Numbered from the stretch's first letter, positions 14,393 to 24,903 are shown. The stretch: DNA of 34,088 nucleotides from Verrucomicrobia bacterium ADurb.Bin118 (GCA_002070715.1 MWDV01000129.1:1-34088), one strand, 5' to 3'. Notes: generated by a model from the sequence alone, not told the origin. Numbers and translations: made by a program.

Positions 14393-16978
14393 TCAAACCA
14401 GACTTCCCAAGCGCCGCAGTTGCAACACGGGTTCGGCGCGTTGCCGGGATGCCGCGAGGTCCACGCTAAACTCGGCGACCCAATCGTTGTGCCCTTCCGG
14501 ATCCACCAACATCTGTTGCACCCGCCAGGAGCGCCGGTCTTCCGCGGGGATGACATAGGTGTGGCGTCGGTTGCGCGCCTCGGGAGTCAGCAGCAGTTGC
14601 TGGTGTTCGGTCAGATAATCGTCCAGGGCCGCGCGCCAGCGTTCGGGGGTCCAAGGTTGTCCCTCGGCATCGTACGGCGAATCCAGACCGGCCAGGGCTT
14701 GCTCGAAATCGCCGGCCGCCAAGCTGCGCAGGAAGGTAAAAATGCGGTGACGGATGGCGGCGGTAAAAGCCTCGGCGTCCCGGGTGATGTCCGCGGCGGC
14801 CTCCTCCGCGCCCGGGGGCCGCCAATCCACGCCCGCATCCTTGGCCCGTTCGGCGGCGATGCGACGCTCGTAATCCGGATCGCGCAGTTTTTCCCATTCA
14901 TCGAGCAGGCTGCTGTCCACCTGCCGGATCATCGTGCCCAGGTAAAGTTCCATCTCCCGCACCGCCTCGTTCTTGGCGGCGGGGGGCACGGTTTGCACCA
15001 GCACCTTGAAGACGCTGTTGAGATGGCGCAGCAATAAACCCTCGGAACGCTGAAGGTCGTAATCGCGGATGTAATCGGCGAACGAGCGGAAGGTTTCGAA
15101 CATTTCGCGCGCGATGGATTTGGGCCGGATATTCTCCTGCCCCACCCACGGATGTTTGTCGGCGAAGGCGTTGAAAGTGGCGTAGATGAATTCGCGGTTC
15201 GGCTTCGGATATTCCAGTTCCTCCAGTTTGGCCATGCGCTCCTCGTATTCGATGCCCTCGGCTTTCATCTGCGCGACGGCCCGCGCTTTCACCTTGTCCA
15301 ATTGCCGCCGCAGGATGATCTCCGGATCTTCGAGGATGGATTCCACGAGCGAGAGCAACACGAGCGCGTAATCCTCCTGCTCCGGATTCACCAGCGGGAT
15401 GGTCTCCAGCAGATAGAGCGACAACGTCTGGTCCATGGAGAAATCGTCCTGCAACTCGACGTTGACGCGCAGCTTGCGTCCCATCGCCGCCGCCGGGGGC
15501 AGGATTTCGATGATCTTCCGTTCCACCAGCGCGCGGAACAATTGCCACGCGCGTTGGCGATGCGCCTGTTTGGCCTTGTCCGACTCATGGCAATCGCGCA
15601 GCAATTGTTGCATCGCCCGGCACCCGTCACCGTCCCGGCTTAGCACATGAAGCAACATGCCGTGCGACACTTGGAAACGCGAGGCGAGCCGTTCGGGGGG
15701 CGCGGCGATCAACCGTTGAAACGTGTTCCGGTCCCAGTTCACAAAATTGTGTTCCGGCGGCCGGCGCTTGACGAATTTCTTGCCGCCCTTGGCCGATTTT
15801 TCCTCGAGTTTGAGGTTTTCCACAATGTGCTCGGGCGCCTGCGCCACCACCCAACCCTGCTCGTCAAAGCCTTTCCGGCCCGCGCGCCCGCTGATCTGAT
15901 GAAAATCGCGCGCACTCAGGATCGTCGTCTTCTGGCCGTCAAACTTGCACAGGCGCGTGAACAGCACGGTGCGGATCGGGACGTTGATTCCCACGCCGAG
16001 CGTATCCGTGCCGCAGATGACCTTGAGCAAGCCCTGCTGCGCGAGTTGCTCGATCAGCACGCGATACTTCGGCAGCAACCCGGCGTGATGCACGCCAATG
16101 CCGTGCTTCAACCACTTGCGGATTTCCGGGCCGTAGGGACTGGTGAACTTGAACCGTTCAATGGCGTTAGCGATGCGGTTTTTTTCCTCCCGCGAACAAA
16201 CCTTGAGGCTGGTAAAATCCTGCGCGCTCTGGGCCGCCTCGGCCTGGGTGAAATGGACGACGTACACCGGCGACTTGCCCTCCGCCGCCAGGGTTTCGAG
16301 GGCCCGGGCCAGCGGCAGTTCCGAGTAGGTGAACGCCAGCGGGACGGGGCGTTCCCGCGAGGCCACCGTCACTGTCGGGCGGCCGTTCAACTTCGTGAGC
16401 GCCCGCTCGAAAAATTCGGTCTCGCCGAGGGTGGCGGACATCAGGAGGAAACGCGCCTGCGGCAGGGTCAACAGCGGCACCTGCCACGCCACGCCGCGGT
16501 CGCGGTCGGCATACCAATGGAACTCGTCCATGACCACGTCCCGCACGGCGGCGTCCGGACCTTCGCGCAAGGCGAGGTTCGCCAGAATTTCCGCAGTGCA
16601 ACAGAGGATGGGCGCGTCCCGGTTCACGGTGGCGTCTCCGGTGCTGAGACCGACGTTTTCCGGGCCGAACTCGCGGCAGAGCGAGAGCCATTTCTCGTTC
16701 ACCAACGCCTTGATCGGGCAGGTGTAAACCGAGTGCCGGCCCTGGGCGAGCGCCTTGAAATGCAGCGCGGCGGCCACCAAGGATTTGCCCGACCCGGTGG
16801 GGGTGTTCAGGATGACGTTCTTTTCGCCATACAACTCCAGCAAGGCCTCCTCCTGCGCCGGGTAGAGCGTGAGGCTGCGGCTTGCGGTGTAATCCAGAAA
16901 GCGTTCGAGCAAGAGATCGTTGCCGGGCCGCTCATCGCGCGGAATCAAATCATAAAGGGTCGTGCCCACCGACGGCAT
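14393..16978 (-). CDS. Ski2-like DEAD/DEAH-box superfamily 2 helicase
   Basis: An 861-residue protein from the ATG at 16978 ([11 protein letters not shown]); an upstream ATG at 17020 adds 14 residues. Motifs in order are a Q-like LYPAQEEAL, Walker A TPTGSGKS at 59-66, [12 protein letters not shown] (motif Ia), DEFH at 152-155 (motif II), SATL at 182-185 (motif III), VHFTQAEA in the second RecA domain, [15 protein letters not shown] (motif V) and [15 protein letters not shown] (motif VI). The long C-terminal half resembles the DUF3516-type extension of bacterial Ski2-like helicases. The family unwinds RNA or structured nucleic acids with ATP in the cytoplasm. The specific substrate is unknown. 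It is divergent from the PLP enzyme at 17131. Confidence 0.92.
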   Translation of the reverse strand: MPSVGTTLYDLIPRDERPGNDLLLERFLDYTASRSLTLYPAQEEALLELYGEKNVILNTPTGSGKSLVAAALHFKALAQGRHSVYTCPIKALVNEKWLSLCREFGPENVGLSTGDATVNRDAPILCCTAEILANLALREGPDAAVRDVVMDEFHWYADRDRGVAWQVPLLTLPQARFLLMSATLGETEFFERALTKLNGRPTVTVASRERPVPLAFTYSELPLARALETLAAEGKSPVYVVHFTQAEAAQSAQDFTSLKVCSREEKNRIANAIERFKFTSPYGPEIRKWLKHGIGVHHAGLLPKYRVLIEQLAQQGLLKVICGTDTLGVGINVPIRTVLFTRLCKFDGQKTTILSARDFHQISGRAGRKGFDEQGWVVAQAPEHIVENLKLEEKSAKGGKKFVKRRPPEHNFVNWDRNTFQRLIAAPPERLASRFQVSHGMLLHVLSRDGDGCRAMQQLLRDCHESDKAKQAHRQRAWQLFRALVERKIIEILPPAAAMGRKLRVNVELQDDFSMDQTLSLYLLETIPLVNPEQEDYALVLLSLVESILEDPEIILRRQLDKVKARAVAQMKAEGIEYEERMAKLEELEYPKPNREFIYATFNAFADKHPWVGQENIRPKSIAREMFETFRSFADYIRDYDLQRSEGLLLRHLNSVFKVLVQTVPPAAKNEAVREMELYLGTMIRQVDSSLLDEWEKLRDPDYERRIAAERAKDAGVDWRPPGAEEAAADITRDAEAFTAAIRHRIFTFLRSLAAGDFEQALAGLDSPYDAEGQPWTPERWRAALDDYLTEHQQLLLTPEARNRRHTYVIPAEDRRSWRVQQMLVDPEGHNDWVAEFSVDLAASRQRAEPVLQLRRLGSLV

Positions 16979-17130
16979 TGTAGAACCGGGCTGCTCCCAT
17001 GAGAAGGCCAATCGCCGCACCAGTTACCCCCTGCTTGTTGCGGTCGCATCCCGGCGCGTCCGTGGGCGGGGTGTGCCGGTGGACTTTCCCGCGGGAGCCG
17101 TTATCTTTCGCGCCATAACCGCGCTTTACG

Positions 17131-18594
17131 ATGAACGCTGACAGTTTGTTACGCCAACCCCGGTGGCAGGGCGAGGCCCTTGGTCAACCGCTGCCCGCCT
17201 CCCCGCACGCCGTGTCGGTTGCGCTGCCCCGCTGGCAGGATGTCGTCGGCTACGAAGAAAAACGTCCGGAGGTGATGTCACGGTTGCAAGGCGGCTATCC
17301 GCGGTTTGTGATTCATCCATTGGTGGCAGAACTCGCCCAACGGGTGGCCTCCGATCAGCCCTGTCTGCCCTTTCCCTCGGGGCGTTGCGCGGAGTTGTGC
17401 GTGGCGTTTATCGCGCGGCAGGGCGGTGGCCCGACGACCATTCACGAGCACAACGGCATCTGGGCGGTGGCGACTGCCGCCTCCGGACAGGCGGCCTTGC
17501 GCGCCTTCTGGCAGCACACCGGGTTGATTGTCTCCACGCGCCATGCGGAGGCGGTGTTGGCCGGACAAAACGGCCGGCCGAACGCCGAGTCGGCGTCCGG
17601 GCTCCGGCAGCGATTGGCCCGGCTTTATCACTGCGCTGAGGATGATGTCTTTTTGCAACCCACCGGCATGGCCGCGCAGTTTGCGGCGTTGCGCGCGGTG
17701 CTGGCCCGCACGCCGGGTCGTGCCACGGCCCAACTCGGTTTTCCCTATGTGGACACCCTCAAGCTGCAACAAAAATTAGGTTACGATGGCATCCTGCTGC
17801 ATCGCCTCGACTCCATGGCCGACGATTTACGCGCCCTGCTGGCACAGCAACCGTTGGCGGGATGTTTCTGTGAGATTCCAGGTAATCCGTTGCTGGGCTC
17901 GGCGGATGTCCGGCAAATCACGCCGATTTTGCGTCCGCGCCGGGTGCCGTTGATTGTGGACGACGTGGTGGCCACGCCGGTGAATGTGGACCTGGCCCCC
18001 TTTGCCGATCTGATCGCCACCAGCCTGACCAAATACCCCGCCGGCAACTGCGAAGTCATGGGCGGCGCGCTCATCTGCAATCCACGCTCCCCCTTGCATG
18101 CCGAATTGAAAGCCCTTCTCCGCGCGCAACACGAGGACCTGCTGTGGGATGCCGACGCCGCCATGTTGGAAGCGCGCATCCGCACTTTTCCGCACCGGAT
18201 GATGCGCCACAACGAGAACGGCCAGTTCATTGCCGAACGTCTGCGGCGGCATCCGGCCATTGAACGGGTCTGGTATCCGAAATGGGAATTCCGCGACGCC
18301 TACGAGGCCGTGCGCAAACCGCAGGGCGGCTGGGGCGCGTTGGTCACGTTTTTACCGCGGCACGCGGAAACCACCGCCCCCCGCATTTACGACCGGTTGG
18401 AGGTCTGCAAAGGCCCGAGCCTGGGCACGGTGTTCACGCTCGCCTGTCCCTTCACCCTGCTGGCGCACTATACCGAACTGGATTGGGCGGAATCCTGCGG
18501 GGTGTCGCGGCATTTGATCCGCCTGTCGGTCGGGTTGGAGGACCCGGAGGAATTATGGCAGCGGCTCGAACGGGCGCTGGCGGGGCTGGAATGA
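17131..18594 (+). CDS. Trans-sulfuration family PLP enzyme, cystathionine gamma-synthase-like with N-terminal extension
   Basis: A 487-residue member of the Cys/Met metabolism PLP family (usual bacterial length about 380-400). The first 110 residues are an extra region with ALPRWQDVVGYEE and GYPRFVIH, which resembles the fungal-type cystathionine gamma-synthase N-terminal domain. The catalytic core shows FLQPTGMAA, the aldimine-supporting IVDDVVATP, and the PLP lysine Lys301 in TSLTKYPAG. The C-terminal sequence includes LVTFLP, CKGPSLGTVFTLACPF and RLSVGLEDPEEL, all typical of the family. It probably condenses an activated homoserine with cysteine (or uses sulfide) in methionine synthesis. 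Gamma-synthase versus lyase cannot be decided from sequence alone. No methionine genes adjoin it. Confidence 0.88.
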   Translation: MNADSLLRQPRWQGEALGQPLPASPHAVSVALPRWQDVVGYEEKRPEVMSRLQGGYPRFVIHPLVAELAQRVASDQPCLPFPSGRCAELCVAFIARQGGGPTTIHEHNGIWAVATAASGQAALRAFWQHTGLIVSTRHAEAVLAGQNGRPNAESASGLRQRLARLYHCAEDDVFLQPTGMAAQFAALRAVLARTPGRATAQLGFPYVDTLKLQQKLGYDGILLHRLDSMADDLRALLAQQPLAGCFCEIPGNPLLGSADVRQITPILRPRRVPLIVDDVVATPVNVDLAPFADLIATSLTKYPAGNCEVMGGALICNPRSPLHAELKALLRAQHEDLLWDADAAMLEARIRTFPHRMMRHNENGQFIAERLRRHPAIERVWYPKWEFRDAYEAVRKPQGGWGALVTFLPRHAETTAPRIYDRLEVCKGPSLGTVFTLACPFTLLAHYTELDWAESCGVSRHLIRLSVGLEDPEELWQRLERALAGLE

Positions 18595-18816
18595 CCGGGC
18601 GACAGAGTGGGCAAGGGGCTTGGTGCGGGCGTTTCGGCGGTCAACCCGCCCGGGAGACGGCAATTTTTGCCCAATATTTTTTCTCGCCAAACCGCCCGGC
18701 GCCCCCTATTTCTCCTCCGTGCTTGCCTCAAATCCCGACGTGCGCCACACCACGCCCCGTCCCTCGCGGCGGGCGGGTTTCCCCGTCGGAGCGGCAGCCG
18801 GACAATTGAATTTAAG

Positions 18817-20640
18817 ATGAGCGGACACGCGATAACAGCCCCCACACGCAACGCCCGGCTTCTCGCCTGGGTCGAGGAAATGACGCGGCTTTGCCAGCCG
18901 GCCCAGGTTCACTGGTGCGACGGCTCGGATCAGGAATACCAACAGCTTTGCGACCTGATGGTCGCCTCGGGCACCTTCATCAAGCTCGATCCCCAACGCC
19001 GCCCGAACAGCTACCTGGCGCGTTCCCATCCCAGCGACGTGGCCCGCGTGGAGGATCGCACGTTCATTTGCGCGGATACCCCGGAGGAAGCCGGCCCGAC
19101 CAATCATTGGGCCGATCCGGAGGAAATGCGGCGGACCCTGCTGACGCTCTTCAAAGGCTGTATGACGGGCCGCACGCTCTACGTGATCCCGTTTGCGATG
19201 GGCCCGCTGAATTCGCCGCTCTGCAAGATCGGCATCGAAATCACCGACTCCCCCTACGTGGTGGCCAACATGCGCATCATGACGCGCATGGGCCAGGCCG
19301 TGTTGGACAAGCTCGGCCCCGACGGGACGTTCATTCCCTGCATGCATTCGGTGGGCGCGCCGCTTCAGCCTGGCCAAGCCGATGTGCCGTGGCCGTGCGA
19401 ACCCGACCCGAAAAAGAAATACATCGTCCATTTTCCGCAGGATTACTCCATCTGGTCCTACGGCTCGGGTTACGGCGGCAACGCGTTGCTCGGCAAAAAA
19501 TGTCTGGCGCTGCGCATCGCGTCGCTGGTTGCGCACAAGGAAGGCTGGCTGGCCGAGCACATGCTCATCCTGGCGCTGACCGCGCCGTCCGGTCGGAAAC
19601 ATTACGTGGCGGCGGCGTTCCCCAGCGCATGCGGCAAAACCAACCTCGCCATGATGCTGCCCTCGTTGCCGGGTTGGCAGGTGCATTGTCTCGGGGACGA
19701 TATAGCGTGGATCCGACTGGGCAAAGATGGCCGGCTCTACGCCATGAATCCGGAAACCGGCTTTTTTGGCGTCGCGCCGGGCACGTCGCAACATTCGAAT
19801 CCCAACGCCCTGGCGGCGGCTTCCCGGAATACGATTTTCACCAACGTCCTGCTCACGCCCGACCGCGACGTGTGGTGGGAAGACATGGGGGTGCCGGCGC
19901 CGGCGCATGGTTGGGATTGGCAGGGGCAGGAATGGACGCCCGATTGCGGACGCAAAGGCGCGCATCCGAACGCCCGCTTTACCGCCCCCGCCGCGCAATG
20001 CCCGGTGATTGATCCCGATTGGGAAAACCCGGAGGGCGTGCCGCTCTCGGCCATCCTCTTTGGCGGCCGCCGGCCCTCGACCATTCCGCTGGTGAACGAG
20101 GCGTTTGGTTGGGAACACGGTGTTTTTATGGGGTCCGCCTGCGGCTCGGAAACCACCGCCGCCGCGTTGCACACCGCCGGGGTGCTGCGCCGCGATCCTT
20201 TTGCCATGCTCCCCTTCTGCGCCTATCACATGGGGGATTATTTTGCGCACTGGCTGGAGCTGCCTCAGCGCACGGATCGCGATAAACTACCCAAAATTTT
20301 CTTCGTCAACTGGTTCCGGAAAAACGACAACGGCCGCTGGCTGTGGCCCGGTTTTGGCGAAAACAGCCGTGTTTTGAAGTGGATTTGCGAGCGCGTGGAC
20401 GGCACCGGCCGGGCGCGGCAAACGGCCATCGGCTGGCTGCCCACGCCGGAGGCCTTGGACCTCAACGGCCTGCGGATCAGCCCGGAAGATGTCAACGAAT
20501 TGCTCTCTGTGGATGTGCCCGGCTGGAAAAACGAAATCGCGGATGTGGCGGCGAACTACCGAAAGCTCGACTCGCATCTGCCGGCCGCGTTGTCCCAGGA
20601 ACTTGAGGCGTTGGACCAGCGGCTGTCCGCCGCCCGTTAG
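18817..20640 (+). CDS. pckG: Phosphoenolpyruvate carboxykinase (GTP)
   Basis: A 607-residue protein of the normal GTP-PEPCK length. The frame is open from 18607, but the ATG at 18817 ([12 protein letters not shown]) gives the family N-terminus, [11 protein letters not shown]. Key sites are the PEP/oxaloacetate-binding [10 protein letters not shown], the mobile active-site loop and P-loop FPSACGKTN at 268-276 with the reactive Cys272, the metal-binding GDDIAWI, and the GTP-binding NWFRKN segment. It interconverts oxaloacetate and PEP with GTP/GDP and CO2 in the cytoplasm, linking the TCA cycle and gluconeogenesis. No clear Shine-Dalgarno precedes the ATG. A spacer of about 220 bp separates it from the upstream PLP enzyme, so it probably has its own promoter. 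Confidence 0.97.
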   Translation: MSGHAITAPTRNARLLAWVEEMTRLCQPAQVHWCDGSDQEYQQLCDLMVASGTFIKLDPQRRPNSYLARSHPSDVARVEDRTFICADTPEEAGPTNHWADPEEMRRTLLTLFKGCMTGRTLYVIPFAMGPLNSPLCKIGIEITDSPYVVANMRIMTRMGQAVLDKLGPDGTFIPCMHSVGAPLQPGQADVPWPCEPDPKKKYIVHFPQDYSIWSYGSGYGGNALLGKKCLALRIASLVAHKEGWLAEHMLILALTAPSGRKHYVAAAFPSACGKTNLAMMLPSLPGWQVHCLGDDIAWIRLGKDGRLYAMNPETGFFGVAPGTSQHSNPNALAAASRNTIFTNVLLTPDRDVWWEDMGVPAPAHGWDWQGQEWTPDCGRKGAHPNARFTAPAAQCPVIDPDWENPEGVPLSAILFGGRRPSTIPLVNEAFGWEHGVFMGSACGSETTAAALHTAGVLRRDPFAMLPFCAYHMGDYFAHWLELPQRTDRDKLPKIFFVNWFRKNDNGRWLWPGFGENSRVLKWICERVDGTGRARQTAIGWLPTPEALDLNGLRISPEDVNELLSVDVPGWKNEIADVAANYRKLDSHLPAALSQELEALDQRLSAAR

Positions 20641-20727
20641 TTTTCCGATCCAGCGTGTTCGGCGACGGGGACTTCCCGCCCATTTTAAGCCTGTCCCGCC
20701 GGACCTTCCGGGTTACGCTTCCGGCAC

Positions 20728-21141
20728 ATGCGCATACTGGCCTTGGATCATGGCACCGTCCGCATCGGCGTGGCGGTGAGCGATGAAATGAAACTGTTCG
20801 CGGCGCCGCTGGAATTTATTCCGGCCACGCCCCCGGCCGGCGTGATGGAACGCCTGCGGCAATTGATTCGGGAAAAGGACGTGGAACTGATCGTGCTGGG
20901 CCTGCCGCGCAACATGGACGGCAGCTACGGCCCGGCGGCGGAAAAGGTGCGCGCGTTCGCCGACCACCTGCGCGCCGAGGTCACCGTGCCGTTGGTGCTG
21001 TGGGATGAGCGGCTGAGTTCCGTGCAGGCGCAGCGCATGCTCCGCGAGGCCGGCCACAAAGCCCGGCGACAGAAAGGCAAAGTGGACGCCTCCGCCGCGG
21101 CAATTCTTTTGCAGAGCTACCTGGATTCGATTCAAAGTTGA
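20728..21141 (+). CDS. ruvX: Putative pre-16S rRNA nuclease / Holliday junction resolvase homologue (YqgF)
   Basis: A 137-residue RNase H-fold protein at the family length. LALDHGTVRIGVAVSD at 4-19 holds the first catalytic Asp and the DxGxxRIGVA motif. It is followed by VLGLPRNMDGSYGP (the GLP.NMDG..G signature), LWDERLSS with a conserved Asp-Glu, and a C-terminal DASAAAILLQSYL helix with another acidic residue. YqgF is essential in many bacteria and is implicated in maturing 16S rRNA 5' ends; the resolvase name is historical. It precedes truA by 41 bp, and both lie in a run of plus-strand RNA-processing genes. Confidence 0.95.
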   Translation: MRILALDHGTVRIGVAVSDEMKLFAAPLEFIPATPPAGVMERLRQLIREKDVELIVLGLPRNMDGSYGPAAEKVRAFADHLRAEVTVPLVLWDERLSSVQAQRMLREAGHKARRQKGKVDASAAAILLQSYLDSIQS

Positions 21142-21182
21142 CCCGGATTACCCCGGGGTGCCCGGATGCCACGACGCCAACC

Positions 21183-21962
21183 ATGACCCGGTTCATCCTC
21201 AGCATTGCTTACGACGGCACCGGTTACGCCGGCTGGCAGGTGCAAAAGATCGGCACGGGCGTGCAGGAAAAAGTCGAGGCGGCGCTGGCGCAATTGTTTC
21301 CCCGCCGGCCCCGGCTCCACAGTTCCAGTCGCACGGATACGGGCGTTCACGCGCTCGGTCTGGTGGCGCACTTTGACATCCCGATTGCCGCCTGGCGCCC
21401 GGCGGCGCGAAAACTGGTGCTCGCGCTCAACGCCCATCTGCCCGAGGACATCCGGGTGTGCGCCGCCCGCCGCGTGCCGGCCCCGTTCCACGCCCGGTTC
21501 GATGCCACGGGCAAGCAGTATCGTTACTTCGTCTGGAATCATCCGGCGATGAATCCGTTGCGGCGCGGCACGGCGTGGCATGTGCCGCGGCCATTGGATG
21601 TCCCCGCCATGCGCGCCGCCGCGCGGGTGTTGGTGGGCCGGCACGATTTCCGGTCCTTCACCGCGAACGCGGGTTACCGGCCGCAATCCACGGTGCGGAC
21701 GTTGACGCGCTGCGATCTCAAACGCAACGGGCCGCTGTTGACGTTCATCCTCGAAGCCGATGGTTTTCTCTACAAGATGTGCCGGGGCATCGTAGGCACG
21801 CTGGTGCAGGTCGGGCTGGGCAAGTTCGCCGTTGAAGAGATGGAAACCATGCTGGCGCGGCGGGATCGCCGGGGGGCGGGCATGACCGCGCCAGCGCATG
21901 GGTTGGTGCTGTGGAAAGTGTTTTACCCGGCGAAAATCCGGCAGCGGAAACCCACCGGTTGA
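21183..21962 (+). CDS. truA: tRNA pseudouridine(38-40) synthase
   Basis: A 259-residue protein from the ATG at 21183 (MTRFILSIAYDGTGYAGWQ), the canonical TruA start; a longer open frame begins at 21138. The catalytic aspartate is Asp52 in SSRTDTGVHALG. FRSFTANAG, SDGFLYKMCRGIVGTL-like text (EADGFLYKMCRGIVGTL) and the C-terminal APAHGLVLWKVFYP complete the family pattern. The enzyme isomerises uridines 38-40 in the tRNA anticodon arm. The stop is followed after one base by the trmL ATG, so the two tRNA-modification genes are very likely translated from one mRNA. Confidence 0.97.
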   Translation: MTRFILSIAYDGTGYAGWQVQKIGTGVQEKVEAALAQLFPRRPRLHSSSRTDTGVHALGLVAHFDIPIAAWRPAARKLVLALNAHLPEDIRVCAARRVPAPFHARFDATGKQYRYFVWNHPAMNPLRRGTAWHVPRPLDVPAMRAAARVLVGRHDFRSFTANAGYRPQSTVRTLTRCDLKRNGPLLTFILEADGFLYKMCRGIVGTLVQVGLGKFAVEEMETMLARRDRRGAGMTAPAHGLVLWKVFYPAKIRQRKPTG

Positions 21963-21963
21963 G

Positions 21964-22428
21964 ATGCACGTCGTCCTGGTTGAACCGGAGATTCCGCCCA
22001 ACACCGGCAATGTGGCCCGGTTATGCGCGGCCACCCGCTCGACGCTGCATCTCATCGAGCCTTTTGGGTTCAAGCTGGATGACGCGCAACTGAAACGGGC
22101 GGGCATGGATTACTGGCGGCAGTTGACGTGGCGTCGGTGGCCGGGGTGGACCGCCTTCCAACAGCATCTGCCCCCGACGGCGCGTTTGTGGTTCATCGAA
22201 TCCCGCGGGCCGCGGCGTTATACCGACGCGCAATTTGCGCCGGACGATTATCTGGTGTTCGGGCGGGAGACCGCCGGACTGCCGCCGCCCCTGTTGACGG
22301 CGCATTCCGGGCACTGGTTGCGCATCCCGATGTTCAATCCGCAGGCGCGTTCGCTGAATCTGGCCAACTGCGTGGCGCTGGTCTTGTTTGAGGCGTTGCG
22401 TCAGCAGGGGTTTCCCAATGAAACCTGA
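21964..22428 (+). CDS. trmL: tRNA (cytidine/uridine-34-2'-O)-methyltransferase
   Basis: A 154-residue SPOUT methyltransferase, the usual minimal TrmL length. It starts HVVLVEPEIPPNTGNVARL, with the family N-x-G-N signature at about 15-18. The trefoil-knot SAM-binding segments are LVFGRETAGLP and IPMFNPQARSLNLANCVALVLFEALRQ, where SLN-x-xN-x-VA is diagnostic. It methylates the ribose of the wobble base in certain leucine tRNAs in E. coli; the same target is assumed here. The gene begins 1 bp after truA, and the next gene may overlap its last codons if the upstream ATG at 22418 is used. Confidence 0.95.
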   Translation: MHVVLVEPEIPPNTGNVARLCAATRSTLHLIEPFGFKLDDAQLKRAGMDYWRQLTWRRWPGWTAFQQHLPPTARLWFIESRGPRRYTDAQFAPDDYLVFGRETAGLPPPLLTAHSGHWLRIPMFNPQARSLNLANCVALVLFEALRQQGFPNET

Positions 22429-22483
22429 GGCGCCGCGCGCCGCCCGCTTGCCGCGGCGGGAACGCCCCGGTAGCGTTTCCGGC

Positions 22484-23728
22484 ATGCGAGTTTTTGGGTT
22501 GAACCTCTGGGGCCCGGGCGTCGTCGCCATCGTCGCATTGCGGTGCGCGCTCGCGGGCGGCCTCGCGCAAACGCCGATGCTGACGGTGGCTGACTGGCCG
22601 GCATCGGTGGCGGCCGGGCGGACGGCACCGTTTCAACTGGTCGCTTTGAATACCTCCGCGGCTCCGGTGACGTGGCATTTCCCCCATCCCATCGTCGGGC
22701 GCTGGACGGCCGGCACGGCCACGGGAACTGTGGTGGCGGAATTGCAGGATCCGATGTCCGCTGCTGCCGTGACCATTGCTCCCGGACATTTCGCGCGCCG
22801 GGAATACGTGTGGTCGGTGCCGTTGACGTTGACCGGCGCCGTTACGGTTACGTTCGGAGATTTACCCGTGCCCCGGTTGGTGCTCGACATCCAGGCGCCC
22901 GCAGCGGAAGTCTCGCTGCCGCCCGAGGAAGAAACCGCTTGGCAAAAGCGGTTGCACGACGCCGAACCCGCCGAAGCGGGAACCGGCCTGGAACCCGGCC
23001 GGTTTTTCAAGGAACACATTTCTGGATACGAACCGTTTTACTTTGTGGCCGGCACCCGCTCGCCCAATGCCAAATTCCAAGTCAGCTTCAAATACCGTCT
23101 GTTGAACGACGACGGCGCGCTCGCGGCCCGGGCGCCGGCGTTGCGGGGTTTGCATCTGGCCTACACGCAAACGTCCTTGTGGGATTGGAACGCGCCTTCC
23201 GCACCGTTTCATGACAGCAGTTACCAACCGGAACTGCTTCACCATTGGGAACGGGTCATCGGCGGCGACCGCACGAACGCCTTCCGGCTTGATCTCCAGA
23301 CCGGACTACTACACGAATCCAACGGCAAAGGCGGGGCGGATTCGCGCAGTTTGAACTTCCTGTATGTGCGGCCCACCCTGGTGTTCGGACGCGACGATTC
23401 TCTGCAACTCAAGCTGCTTCCCCGGATCGGGGCTTACGTGGGCGACTTGAGTGACAACCCGGACCTGGCTGCCTACCGCGGCTATGGCGATTTGCGCGCC
23501 GTGCTGGGTTGGCAACGAGGTCTGCAGGTGTCCGCGCTGGGCCGCGTGGGCGACCGGGGCGAGCACGGCAGTCTGCAATTGGACGCGACCTATCCGATGA
23601 TGCGCTTCTTGCACGGCAGCTTCAGCCTCTATCTGCACGCCCAATACTTCACCGGTTACGGGGACAGCCTGCTGGATTACCGGGAGCGCAGTTCCCAGTT
23701 TCGCGTTGGCGTTTCCCTCTATCGCTGA
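22484..23728 (+). CDS. Outer-membrane phospholipase A with an N-terminal extra domain
   Basis: A 414-residue protein from the ATG at 22484; a co-directional ATG at 22418 overlaps trmL and is less likely, since 22484 leads straight into a signal peptide (MRVFGLNLWGPGVVAIVALRCALAGGLAQ region). Residues of about 30-175 form an unrecognised beta-rich region. From about 180 the text is OMPLA-like: GYEPFYFVAGTRSPNAKFQVSFKYR, then H277-E-S279-N-G, the catalytic His/Ser motif, followed by SRSLNFLYVRPTL and barrel strands with aromatic ends. The last residue is Arg after LYR rather than Phe. OMPLA hydrolyses phospholipids in the outer membrane as a calcium-dependent dimer. E. coli PldA is about 290 residues, so the N-terminal extension is a notable addition. 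Confidence 0.88.
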   Translation: MRVFGLNLWGPGVVAIVALRCALAGGLAQTPMLTVADWPASVAAGRTAPFQLVALNTSAAPVTWHFPHPIVGRWTAGTATGTVVAELQDPMSAAAVTIAPGHFARREYVWSVPLTLTGAVTVTFGDLPVPRLVLDIQAPAAEVSLPPEEETAWQKRLHDAEPAEAGTGLEPGRFFKEHISGYEPFYFVAGTRSPNAKFQVSFKYRLLNDDGALAARAPALRGLHLAYTQTSLWDWNAPSAPFHDSSYQPELLHHWERVIGGDRTNAFRLDLQTGLLHESNGKGGADSRSLNFLYVRPTLVFGRDDSLQLKLLPRIGAYVGDLSDNPDLAAYRGYGDLRAVLGWQRGLQVSALGRVGDRGEHGSLQLDATYPMMRFLHGSFSLYLHAQYFTGYGDSLLDYRERSSQFRVGVSLYR

Positions 23729-23765
23729 ACCGCCCTCGCGCCGCGCATTTCCCTGTTTTCTTCCC

Positions 23766-24515
23766 ATGGACACCTGGCAAACTTGGACCGTCGCCTCGCT
23801 GGCGGTGTTGTTCATCGGTCTCTCTAAGGCGGGATTCGGCGGCGGGCTGGGCATGTTGACCACGCCGCTGTGCGCGCTGGCCTTTCCGCCCAAGGAAGCC
23901 ATCGGCATTCTGCTGCCGTTGTTGTGCGCCGGAGACATCTTCTCGCTCTACTATTACTGGGGAAAATGGGAACGCCCCAATCTCAAATTTCTGTTGCCCG
24001 GCGTCGTGGTCGGCGTGGTGGTGGGGGTGCATTTCATCGGGCGTTTTTCCTCGCGGGAATTGAACATTGCCATTGGGGTCATTGCGGTGGTGTTTGTGGC
24101 TTTTCAAGTGTTTCGCGAGCGGATTTTCCGGGCGACCGGCCGGTTCCAGCCGAACCACACCGTCGGCGTGCCGTGTGGAATCGCGGCGGGGGTGACGTCG
24201 AGTTTTGCCCACGGCGCCGGTCCGGTGGTGAGCATGTTTCTCGTGCCGCAACAATTGCCCAAGGAAATCTACGTGGGCACGACGGTCCTGGTGTTCACCT
24301 GGATCAACTGGATCAAGGTCCCGTTCTTCGTCGCCAATGAAGTCATCACCGCCGGCACGGTCCTCAAGAGCCTTTATTTCCTGCCGCTGGTGCCGTTGGG
24401 CGTGTGGGCGGGCGTGCGGCTGAACCGGTTGTTTTCGGAACAGGGTTTCATGCGGTTTGTGCTGGCAGCCATTTTCCTGACGGGGTTGCAATTGATTTTC
24501 AATTTCCGCTTTTGA
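23766..24515 (+). CDS. TauE/SafE-family (sulfite exporter-type) permease
   Basis: A 249-residue inner-membrane protein with about seven to eight hydrophobic helices. It starts at the ATG at 23766 ([31 protein letters not shown]), which carries the first repeat's G-GGxxG-like motif; a longer frame from 23706 overlaps the phospholipase end. The second half repeats the pattern with [20 protein letters not shown], the typical internal duplication of the family. TauE/SafE proteins move sulfite, sulfoacetate or other small anions. The substrate here is not indicated, since neighbours are not sulfur genes. It lies 37 bp after the phospholipase stop. Confidence 0.88.
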   Translation: MDTWQTWTVASLAVLFIGLSKAGFGGGLGMLTTPLCALAFPPKEAIGILLPLLCAGDIFSLYYYWGKWERPNLKFLLPGVVVGVVVGVHFIGRFSSRELNIAIGVIAVVFVAFQVFRERIFRATGRFQPNHTVGVPCGIAAGVTSSFAHGAGPVVSMFLVPQQLPKEIYVGTTVLVFTWINWIKVPFFVANEVITAGTVLKSLYFLPLVPLGVWAGVRLNRLFSEQGFMRFVLAAIFLTGLQLIFNFRF

Positions 24516-24600
24516 GCGGCCGCCGCGCGCGCCGGCGGAACGGCGGTTGCGCGGAACGCGGGTTCGACGTTATCCTGCCGCCGGAAAAGCAAACCAATCT

Positions 24601-24903
24601 ATGCTTGTCGTTCATGTTCATGTTCACGTGAAGCCGGAATGGGTGACGGCTTTCAAAACCGCCACGCTCGCCAACGCGCGCGCCAGCCTGCAGGAACCCG
24701 GCGTCGCCCGGTTCGACGTGCAGCAGCAGCAGGAGGATCCGACGCGGTTCGTGTTGGTGGAGGCGTATCGCACCCCGGACGCCCCCGCCGCGCACAAGGC
24801 CACCGCGCATTACGCGGTCTGGCGCGACACGGTGGCTCCAATGATGGCCGAACCGCGCAGCGCGGTGAAGTTCACCCATCTTTTCCCGCCGGACGATCAA
24901 TGA
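24601..24903 (+). CDS. ABM-domain (antibiotic biosynthesis monooxygenase-like) small protein
   Basis: A 100-residue dimeric alpha/beta ferredoxin-like protein. The first strand is [17 protein letters not shown], then [39 protein letters not shown], closely following the ABM/YgiN/LsrG pattern (v.v.v.pg....f..a........PG...f.......d...f...E.w.d..a...H). The conserved His in AAHKAT is visible. Relatives include quinol monooxygenases and LsrG isomerase; the real substrate is unknown. The ATG at 24601 is preferred over the upstream frame start at 24547. It is on the same strand as, and about 85 bp after, the TauE-like gene. Confidence 0.88.
   Translation: MLVVHVHVHVKPEWVTAFKTATLANARASLQEPGVARFDVQQQQEDPTRFVLVEAYRTPDAPAAHKATAHYAVWRDTVAPMMAEPRSAVKFTHLFPPDDQ

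Noticed and set aside
15647-17002. A 451-codon plus-strand open frame
   Set aside because: Antisense to the helicase, whose motifs are complete and in order.
18706-20250. A 514-codon minus-strand open frame
   Set aside because: Antisense to pckG; His/Arg/Gly-rich composition typical of high-GC shadow frames.
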